Shown piece by piece: positions 55,810 through 64,000 of a DNA stretch of 64,000 nucleotides. This stretch comes from Microstegium vimineum (lineage: Eukaryota; Streptophyta; Magnoliopsida; Poales; Poaceae). Position 1 is the stretch's first letter, and the number at the start of each line of letters is the position of its first letter. Below the pieces are notes generated by a model. It did not search any database. It saw only the letters and a program-made list of their open reading frames with translations, and was not told where the DNA came from. The stretch spans positions 33,696,051 through 33,760,050 of the forward strand of contig CM039129.1 of the NCBI GenBank assembly GCA_022036555.1, read 5' to 3'. Made by a program: the position numbers and the translations under genes.

Positions 55810-58467
55810 ATGGCTCGTGGATCTCGTGCTCGTGTCAGTGGTTCTGATGATGATCCTCCTCCTCCTCCGCGTCCTTCTAAGGATAAGGGCAAGAAGCAAA
55901 TTGTCGAGAAGCCGAAGAAGAAGAAGCGAAAGCTTACAGAGGCCGAGCAGGCCGAGGCAGTGGCAGATGCAGCGGATCGCGCAAAGCGAGGTGGTCGCCG
56001 AGGCACAGTTCGTATCGGCACCCCTCCACGAGTTCTACCGGCCACTCCTCCAGCTCAGTCAGAGACCGCAGAGGCTCCAGAGGAGCAAGAGCTAGTCACA
56101 GAAGCTCTTGGTACACCGTTGGCACCTCTTCCCTGGGGGCGTGTCACTCGCTCTCAGACTACTCAGGATACTCCACCGCGTGGTGACAGTGCTCATCCTA
56201 GTGCCTCAGCAACTCCTACGGCAGCCTCAGCTTTAGTGCATCTTGACTTGAGGAACCTTACTGCGAAGCAAGTGAAGAAGCTTCGCTTTGTGACACTTGA
56301 GAGATGGTGCCCTGATCAACGTGACCCTAGAGCTTCACCAGGATGGCACACACCTCTTATGGAGGATTTCTACAGGACAGCTCAGCTTCTTGCATTCAGA
56401 TACGACCGCACAGGGTTTGCTCCTTGGAGAGTATAGTTGAGCTTGCTGGAGAGGAGATTCGACCCTTCCTCACGTATCTTCCAGGACTCACCGACCTCCT
56501 TGGTCGTTCCGGTAATTACATTGAGAGGTGGGTCAGGGAGTTCTATGCTACAGTCTGGATTGATCTGGAGCACAACTTTCTTCAGTATACTTTCAGAGGA
56601 GAGCGTTACAGGCTCTATGTGACTCGGCTCAGAGAGATACTACACCTCACCCAGACAGCCGGAGAGCTCAACCTTCACTATGATTGCTACAGAGGAGTCT
56701 CTGTGCCTCGCCGAGCTCGAGGTGGTCGTACTTTGACAGTTCAGGAGGTTGCTCCTCTCTTCAAGCCACCTTTCACAGAGGGTTCTCGTCGTACCTCGGC
56801 AGAGCTCCGCCCTCCTATTCGTCGCCTAAATGATGTACTACGGCGTACACTGCTGCCTCGCACAGGGTATAAGGAGGGTCTGACAAATATGCAACAGTTC
56901 TTACTTCAGGTACTCGTCTCTCAGACACCGTTTGATATAGCTGATTTTCTAGTGTCAGAGATTGAGGATGTGATTGCTGATGGGATGAGAGCACGACGAC
57001 AGTTTCCTTATGCTCATTGGATCAATTCTATCCTAGCTATTGAGCTTGAGGGATCCAATCCCGGAGTCCGTGCGTTGCTTGATCAGTCACCGACTTCATT
57101 TCCACCGTACAGAGTACTAGCTTCTTTTGACAGTCGGTTTGGGAACCGTGTGCTTCGCCTAGTCAGGCAACGGACTGCGCCTGCTGACCAAGATGATGTT
57201 GAGACTCAGGATGATTCGATCCGAGGTTTTGAGTAGCAGGAGCTCCGTGACTTGGATACTGGGGCTGATGTTACTCCTGAGGATACTTCTTCTGACAGCT
57301 CTGACGCTGACTTCCAGCCTGTTCCTACCATGCCCCCACGGGCTCATGACACTGAGGCAGGAGGTTCTGGTTCTGCTACAGAAACTATGATGCTGAAGAT
57401 TCTTGACCGTCTGAATGAGCAGCAGAGTTCCCTTGTGACTGCAATCACCCAAGTCCAGCAGAGACAGGATGAAATGCAAAGACAGTCTGAGGAGCGACAC
57501 TTTGAGATGCAGCGACAAATGCTTGCCATGCAGTTGGAGTCCCAGCGCTTGCAGCTCAAGTCTCAGCAGATCCAGCAGCAGAACATGGCTTTTATGGCCC
57601 ATATGATGAAGTGGACTGGTGCTCCTCCTATTGAGTTCCCGACTGCACCTCAGATCCAGATGATGAGTCAATCTCAGCCATCTAAGTCAGTTGGTCAGCT
57701 AGCAGCACCACAGCAGTCAGTTGGCTCTTCAATGGCCCCTTCTAGTTCAGCCGAACAGACCGTCACTCCCACCCCAGCCATACAGTCTAGTGGACTTCAG
57801 GGTGCCGGAATGACCACTCTGTTCCAGTCCCCGACGACTCAGGTCACTCAGTGGTTGGACACCTTAGGCCCGACTCAGCAGTTCACCCCTCTCACTACCG
57901 GTTTCACGCTGATGTCTGCTACGATGGGTGCTACTGCCAGAGATCTCTCAGCGTCATTCAACGACATCACAGGGCAGCCGTCCCCCACTGGTCAGCAGAT
58001 AGCAGCAGAGATTGAGGCAGAACTGGTTACACCGACAGCTGGTCAGCACCATTCTTCAGTTGCTTCCTCAGAGGCTACACACGACAGTCGTGCTCCAGCC
58101 ATGTCTACTCCACCTGCCCCTGCTATTATGACCGATGCCACAGTTGTTACATCTACTCCAGCTCAGCCTGAGCAGCCAACGGTTCTTGAGACTCCAAAAG
58201 AGTCAGTACTCGAGGTACAACCGGACCCCGCAGCTCCAGAGGCACCAGCAGAGACAGTGGAGTGGATCCTAGTCCAGCTCCAGCACCAGCTCCTGCTCCA
58301 GAGTCCTCAGTGGCAAAGGCAGCGAGCACGTTAGCTCTAGTCCCCCAGACTGCTCCGCTTCCAGCGACAGACACTCAGAGGGAGGATTCAGATGATGAGA
58401 CCTACTTGTCAGAGTTCAGGGTGCTTGACCGCTCCACGGCTACTTCCACTCCGCCTCCAGACGCTTA
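55810..58467 (+). pseudogene. Third ORF of the copia element (env-like / plant-transposon-domain)
   Basis: The ATG at 55810 opens a basic, proline-rich start (MARGSRARVSGSDDD, KKKKRKLTEAEQAEA). A globular region follows with NYIERWVREFYATVWIDLEH and YRLYVTRLREILHLTQTAGE, the kind of domain annotated in grass elements as putative plant transposon protein. Then comes a Q-rich segment with a likely coiled coil (HFEMQRQMLAMQLESQRLQL) and a PAP-rich C-terminus ending STPPPDA and TAG at 58467. Breaks: a frame change near 56425, an in-frame TAG at about 57235, and a frame change near 58255. Position after pol and before the polypurine tract matches the env-like ORF of SIRE elements; no clear membrane segment is seen, so an envelope role is not supported. 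Confidence 0.72.
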
Positions 58468-58934
58468 GTTTTGGTGCTTCGACGCCAAAGGGGGAGAGGG
58501 AGAGTCGAGTAGTTGGGCTAGCTTCAGGTGGAGCTAGTAGGATTCATTCTTTTGATGTGTATTTACTCTATCGCATCATGCATCGCGTTTACCGTCTTTA
58601 TGCATTGTATGATATGTGTGTGATGGTTGAGACTTGATGGTTGTGTGACATGTGTGGACCTTTACTTATATATATCATGTCACTTGGTTATGCTATATTG
58701 CTTCCGCGCTAATCTCTGATCTTTTGGCTATAGCATATCCTTTTGAAATCAAGTACTATGCTCAATTTCATATCCTTTGTGCTTGTCATGGCTTGAATGG
58801 TTTAGGCATGTATATGTCTTTCTTATCACTAACCCATGTCTATATCATGTCAAGTCATGTTTTCTCTTACCAAAATTCACTCATTATTCTCTACTCGAGC
58901 TTGTATTGTCGTCAATCACCTAAAAGGGGGAGAA
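58468..58934 (+). other. Copia 3' untranslated part with polypurine tract
   Basis: Holds an AAAGGGGGAGAGGG tract at about 58489 and a second, AAAAGGGGGAGAA, directly before the LTR. No gene. Confidence 0.6.
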
Positions 58935-61900
58935 TGAAGAATCATGGACCCTTGTGTTTAGGCGATTAACGACAATGCTAGGTCACTATGACTAACGTGT
59001 GTTTTGCAGAGGCAAAGTCATTATAAGTTAGGTCAATAGTGATGCTAAGAATGGGCTTAATGGACATTCATGCCCCCAAGATGGAAATCTTTTCGGTTTC
59101 AAAGGATGTTGATTCAAGTTGAAGACTAGGCTAGTCCTTAGTGCCATAATGTTGAGAAGGGCATTAAGTATAGCTAGAACTTTGTTTTTCCTTTGACCGT
59201 ACTATAAAGGCGGGTATGAGGTTAGTAGCTCGACCTAGGAGAGTTTGGGAAAGTTGGTGTGTGCACACTTGTCATAACGAGTCCTAGAGACCTTGCTATC
59301 AGCCCTTGATTAACCCTAGAAATGGTAGGAGCAAAACCTCTAGAAAAGACTTAGTGAAAACAGTTGAAACAGGGGGAGAAAGAGGCTTCAGACCAGTCTA
59401 ACAAGTAGGCATCGGACCAAGGAGAGTGGTCCGACGGTCCCTGACTTAGGCAAAGGTTCAGTGAGATAGCTCCGGACCACCTGTCTGGAAAGCACCGGAC
59501 CATAGGCGAGTGGTCCGGTGGTCCCTGCCAGAGGAAGTCAGCCTTAGAGGAGGCTCCGGACTAGTCCGACGGTGAGTCCGACGGCTAGTCCGACGCTCTC
59601 AGTCAGAGAAGTTTGAGAACTCAGTAAGCACCCTGGCTCCGGACCTCTGCGTCGGATCAGGGCACCGGACTATAGTGAGTGGTCCGGTGGTGCCAAGCTC
59701 AGTTGAGTTTTCAACTCAGTGAGCACCCTGGCTCCGGACCTGAGCGTCTGAAGAATCATGGCCCTAGTTGGTTTCGGTGATTAACGACAATTAGAGATTA
59801 TTATGGCTAACATGTGCTTTGCAGAGGCTATGCGTAGCCTAGCCATGGTGATCAAGAAGAATAGGCTCTAAAGGTCATCACTTAGCCCCCAAGATGGATA
59901 TCGTTTCAATTGTTAAGGAGACATGATGAAGACCCTAGAATGATAGGCTAAGTGCCATAAGGAGATGAAGGGCACTTAGAATTAGATAGGGCTTCTCTTT
60001 TTATCTTTGACCGTACTATTAAGAGGGGTTGAGACTAGTAGCTTGACTTAGGAAAGCTTCATGTTTAGGTGTGGTGCACACTTGACTTCCTTAGCTCTAA
60101 GCAAGCCTATGGTGACCGTAAGATAGCCTAGAACAACTTCCATATTCATCGCGACAAAAAACGGAGTTGTCAAAATCATTTTCTGGGCAACGGACGCTCC
60201 TGGCAGGGGCGTCGGACAAAGGCGCCGGACGCTGGGTGGTTGAGTCCACAGCGTCCGTCGGCCTTCCAGAGAGGTTGTTTTCTGGCTAAGTTTTTCAGGG
60301 TGCGTCGGACGCTGTCCGTCGGCCAGGCGTCGGACGCTGCGGAGAGCGTCCGTCGACCTTCCAGAGAGGGTGTTTTCAAACCCTAGCCAGAATTCAGCGT
60401 CGGACGCTGTGGCTGAGCGTCCGTCGCCCAGTGACGTAGCGTCCGTCGCTGAGAACAGTGTGTCAGAACTAGCCGTTAGACAGAGGCGTCGGACCGTCCG
60501 TCGCCTCAATTATGAACAGAAACTAGCCGTTGGGCATGCGACAGACCGTCCGTCGCCTAGTCGACGGAGCGTCCGTCACCAACTTAAAATGCCAGCCCGA
60601 GGCAGTTTTCAGAGGGTCTATTTATAGCCCCTCCCACTTTTCTCCCACCTTGCCTTTGCTCATTTGGGTTGCTGAGTTCGTTGAGAAGGTTGGGAAGAGA
60701 GCAAGAGCCCTAGAGAGAGAGTGATTCGCGAATCCATCCATCCTCTCTCTAGTTCATCCAAGAGTTCAAGTGTGCATCCTCTAGTTGTGAAGCTTGAGTG
60801 AGTCAAGCGAAGATCGAGGCTTGTTACTCTTGGTGATCGACATCACCTAGACGGTCCGGTGGTGCTCGGAGGAAGGTGATCGCCGGAAGACTGTTGGCGG
60901 CCCTTCTCCATCGACGTTGTGATCGGTTGTGGGCGATTCACCGAGCCGGAGTGGCGAAGAATCAGCCCGTAGAGAGCACTCATCCCTTGCGCGGGATTGA
61001 GGGGGAGCTATACCTTGCGAGGTGCTCCAACGAGGACTAGGGGGGAGTGTCGACTCCTCGATACCTCGGCAAAACATCGCCGTGTCAAGCATCTCTTTCC
61101 CTAGCTCTTTATTACCGCATTACTTTTCGCACTTGTCTTTCAATTCATACTAGAATTGTGTAGGAAGTTTTCGCTTTCCATTGCCTTGTTACCGCTTTCT
61201 AGCTAGGACACACTAGCGGTAGGCACTAGGGGGTTAATTGGCTCTTTATAGGTTTAATTCTTGTTTAGAAATTAAAAAGAGCCCAATTCACCCCCCCCTC
61301 TTGGGCATCTTGATCCTTTCAGCGTCGGACCATAGCGAGTGGTCCGACGGTGCCTGCTTTCCAGTAGTTTTTGAATTGCGAGTGAGCTCCGGACCAGTTG
61401 CTTTGGTCCGGTGGTGTGCGCTTCGGACTAGTCCGACGCATACGCAGAAAAGAGAAAAAGCAAGTAATGGCTAGTTTTGAAGGTGGGGACTATTTATAGT
61501 TTCCCTCCTCATCCTTAGGACCTCTCTTGGCCTGTGTTACACCTGAGGAACCTTGGAGAGAGTTCTTGGAGAGCCAAGTGCCTAGTGAGGGAGAAATTTG
61601 AGAGATTCCATCTTGTTCTTCCCTCCTAGAGTGATTAGGAGTGACTTGTGTGCATCCATCCACCTTCCTAGCCTTGAGTTGGTCAAGTGAAGGTCTTGTG
61701 CTTGTTACTCTTGGTGTTCGACAACACCTAGACGGTTTGGTGGTGTTCGGGGGAAGTGATCGCCGGAAGATTGTCGGCGGCTCTTCTCCAAGCCTCTGTG
61801 ATCGGTTGTGGGCGATTCACCGAGCCGGAGTGGCGAAGAATCAGCCCGTAGAGAGCACTCTACCCTTGCGCAGGTAGAGGGGGAGCGATACCTTGCGAGG

Positions 61901-62207
61901 TGCTCCAACGAGGACTAGGGGTGTGTCGACACCTCGATACCTCGGGAAAACATCGTTGCGTCAAAGAGAATTCCTTTTCCCTAGCTCTTTACATTTCCGC
62001 ATTTCATTCCATCTTGTTTTTACCGTTGCTACTAGAATTGCTTAGGTTGTCTTTCAATTCCATGAACTACTACCGCTTTCTAGCTAGGACACACGACCGG
62101 TAGGCACTAGGGGGTGATTGGCATTTGATAGGTTTTCATATTTGCTTTAGAAATTTAAAACAAGCCCAATTCACCCCCCCCCCCTCTTAGGCATCTTGAT
62201 CCTTTCA
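58935..62207 (+). repeat. Copia 3' LTR (about 1.7 kb without its insertion)
   Basis: Starts TGAAGAATCATGG after the polypurine tract and ends CACCCCCCCCCCTCTTAGGCATCTTGATCCTTTCA in segments. A TATA-type CTATTTATAG lies near 61489. The 3' half closely matches the nested LTR. Confidence 0.85.
59749..61321 (+). mobile_element. Solo LTR (1573 bp) nested in an LTR of the same family
   Basis: Begins TGAAGAATCATGGCCC and ends GATCCTTTCA. A perfect 5-bp duplication GCGTC lies at 59744-59748 and 61322-61326. A CTATTTATAG TATA region lies near 60617. Confidence 0.92.
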
Positions 62208-62212
62208 GAAGG

Positions 62213-62539
62213 GTTATATTACTTCTCAATCATTCCATTGAGTTGATCATGTAAAAGCACATAGCCTAAACAAAACAAAGAGAAGTGCAGAACAATGATT
62301 ATCAATCCTAAGACTAGATCGTCACTCATGTCCTCGGGAGAAAAAATTGTGACCGCTTCTGTCAATTGTTACAATGTCACTGCAACCAAAGCCCTTGAAG
62401 TAACGTTTGTAGGATAACTCATGTGCAGAACCAATGGATAACAAAAAGTATCATCTGTAAAGGAGAAAATGTTTATTTTCAAGCACCAAATCATTTATGT
62501 ACAGCAAAGAGACAAACAAGTAGTTCTTGCCCCAAAAAA
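62213..62539. other. No gene recognised
   Basis: Sequence 3' of the copia LTR; short open frames only. Confidence 0.4.
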
Positions 62540-62830
62540 ACCAAAGGTATTAAATCCCTGCCAAACCATCGAAGCCAACTCCCAAACATAACACGAACAC
62601 AATGTATTCAAAGAAGAGTTGTTTAATTGTCTCATTTTTTTGGCAAAAATAACACTTTTCACTCTCTTGCCAATTATGTTTGGCTAAGTTATCCTTTGGT
62701 AGAATCACTCCTTGTGAAAATACCAAGAAAAAATATCTTCAAAGGAACCTTTAAATCTAAATGATTTTGTTCAAGTTGGAAACATCTAAGTGAGAATCAA
62801 GTCGAGTTATGTGATGTCTCCGAGAACTTT
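62540..62830 (-). pseudogene. LINE remnant: zf-RVT domain piece
   Basis: On the - strand a frame reads LPKDNLAKHNWQESEKCYFC then QKNETIKQLFFE, the zinc-binding domain after a plant non-LTR reverse transcriptase (CxxC and the following aromatic stretch). It runs from upstream sequence with FRFKGSFEDIF in a shifted frame. Broken at both ends. Confidence 0.72.
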
Positions 62831-63816
62831 CCATGTGGCCCAAGTTCCCTTGGAACACGTCGTGCTCTTGTGAAAACCTGATATTAACAATGTGAGGGAG
62901 AAATTCATTCGAGGCTACTAATGTAGGTCCAATCAAATCACGTCTCTAAGAAATGTTTTGAGGTTCCTCATCCTTCTTCATGTAATGCGTTTTGCTTGCC
63001 TCATGTGCTCAGACATGAAACATCACATGCTCAACCTTTATGAAGGAAGATGCAAATAGATAAAAGAGGTCATTTATTTTGCTAGGTTCACCTTTTCTTC
63101 TAAATGACTAAGAACTTCTAGGGGCAATGCTTGGAATGTGAGATTGTTACAATCTTAGCATTTAGATTATACAATCTGTTGTAAATTGACATGTTTGGCT
63201 CAACTATAACTTCAAAGGTGAAAGGTCACAGTCCAGTAGTCCACGAGCTCGAGATGATTCCAACCAACCAACATCGTGGCAGTGGTGACAACAAACTGTT
63301 GAAAAGGAAAGTGAGGGAAAATGACACTGCGATAGATTAGGAGTGAAGGCAAGAGTTACTGACATTGTCCCACTGTGTTTATAACCAAACAAAATAAGGC
63401 CCCTTATCACGGAACCCAAATGTAGGGTCAGTCGCTTGATCTTTTGTAATCCTACGAAATGAAAATGCTGATTTTTAACGTACTAACTTATCTACAACTA
63501 TTCCTCATTGAACCCGGAAAAGTCCAAATATGATTACAATACAAACAATCAAAATTGAATAGCAAACTTTGTACAAAAATAAAGCAGGAATCAGAGTATA
63601 GGCCAACTGATGTTCCAGAAATAGACTATAAACAAGACAACCGAACACCCATGGCATCCGACAAGTAGCATTTATCATTATCAAGTAAACCGGCTCTCCA
63701 TGTTGTAAATAAAAACCCTGTACCTAATCCAAAATCACAACACTGGCCTCAAGCACCCGCTCTGACGGTACATACAGCCCAGGAGAAATAGTACAAAACA
63801 GGCACTAATGTACACC
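62831..63816. other. No gene recognised
   Basis: The part next to the LINE piece may be more of it. From about 63480 the sequence may be 3' UTR of a - strand gene lying to the right. Confidence 0.35.
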
Positions 63817-64000
63817 TACTGGATGAGGTCCAGCTTGGGCAGCTGCCACATGTCGCTGTGAGTTGTCATTCAATCAACATACAACTGGGAAAGAAAATTG
63901 GGGAGTGAAACAAACAACGGTGATTACAACCATAGCTCAGGTTTCACTTGGTCGCTTCATGGTTTCCCCGGGACCAACCTCAGGTTGCTCCAGCTTGTGA
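63817..64000 (-). CDS. Possible 3' end of a - strand gene running off the window
   Basis: At the window edge a - strand frame reads HKLEQPEVGPGETMKRPSET then TGA (63944-63946). After an intron-like pyrimidine tract and acceptor (about 63860), a second short frame reads DMWQLPKLDLIQ then TAG (about 63819). Both look protein-like and have plausible splice context, so this may be the last exons or alternative ends of one gene. I do not recognise the protein. Confidence 0.3.

Larger units (their letters stand above)
50203..62207 (+). mobile_element. SIRE/Maximus-like copia element, 3' part, with nested insertions
   Basis: In order on the + strand: end of pol, a spacer with arrays of GTCCGAC/TCCGGACC words, a third ORF (55810-58467), a polypurine tract AAAAGGGGGAGAA ending at 58934, and an LTR from 58935 (TGAAGAATCATGG) to 62207 (GATCCTTTCA). 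The 5' LTR, gag and most of pol are absent. A third ORF between pol and the 3' LTR is characteristic of the SIRE/Maximus lineage. Insertions: a 3.5-kb solo LTR at 51775-55253 and a 1.6-kb solo LTR at 59749-61321. Confidence 0.8.

Noticed and set aside
1..64000. tRNA, rRNA or organelle insertions
   Set aside because: No cloverleaf-type or rRNA-like sequence was recognised on either strand by eye.

Overview
This is a plant nuclear window from a grass (Poaceae). The evidence is spliced genes with GT-AG introns, a GC-rich first exon in the condensin gene, Stowaway MITEs with TA target sites, hAT MITEs with 8-bp target duplications, Helitron-type 3' ends, a MuDR-plus-plant-mobile-domain transposon, and many solo LTRs with TG..CA ends and 5-bp target duplications. 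I cannot name the species from sequence alone. Only two gene families are clearly host genes; most of the rest is mobile DNA or its remains.

Layout, left to right. (1) 1-3455: 3' part of an FHA/AAA-type ATPase gene (copy 1, + strand), with a solo LTR inside an exon. (2) 4330-9541: MITEs, AT-rich filler, a broken nicotinamidase-like gene piece on the - strand, and two hAT elements. (3) 10116-13765: a decayed MuDR-type (MULE) transposase followed by a plant mobile domain. It abuts, without a visible boundary, AAA copy 2 (13766-16847), which has lost its middle exons and carries two solo LTRs. (4) 18049-20141: a small lysine/arginine-rich spliced gene with three copies of one motif, followed by a Helitron-type 3' end. 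(5) 20900-31126: AAA copy 3, with all 26 exons recognisable, but with an in-frame stop in exon 12, a one-base loss in exon 18 that exon-phase arithmetic confirms, and a 3.1-kb solo LTR in intron 15. (6) 31770-32660: LINE remains; then a possible small secreted peptide gene on the - strand, nested Stowaway elements, and a CACTA-like element containing a young non-autonomous gypsy element (34414-39560, gag only). (7) 43097-48928: the condensin II subunit CAP-D3 gene on the - strand, 8 exons, complete apart from one missing base in exon 1. (8) 49575-49740: a promoter-like module with no intact gene behind it. (9) 50203-62207: the 3' part of a SIRE/Maximus-like copia element (end of RNase H, a third ORF, polypurine tract, LTR), interrupted by a large solo LTR (itself holding a hAT MITE) and, in its LTR, by a solo LTR of the same family. 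(10) 62540-64000: a LINE piece on the - strand and perhaps the 3' end of one more gene.

The three AAA copies are a local duplication series. Copies 1 and 2 share features that copy 3 lacks (a GC splice donor, a changed GYSGSDLK segment, a similar 3' flank), so they probably derive from each other after an older split from copy 3. None of the three reads through without a break in this sequence. Two of the breaks (AAA exon 18 and CAP-D3 exon 1) are single missing bases that could be assembly errors. Exon boundaries were placed by eye from splice signals, reading frame and comparison between copies.
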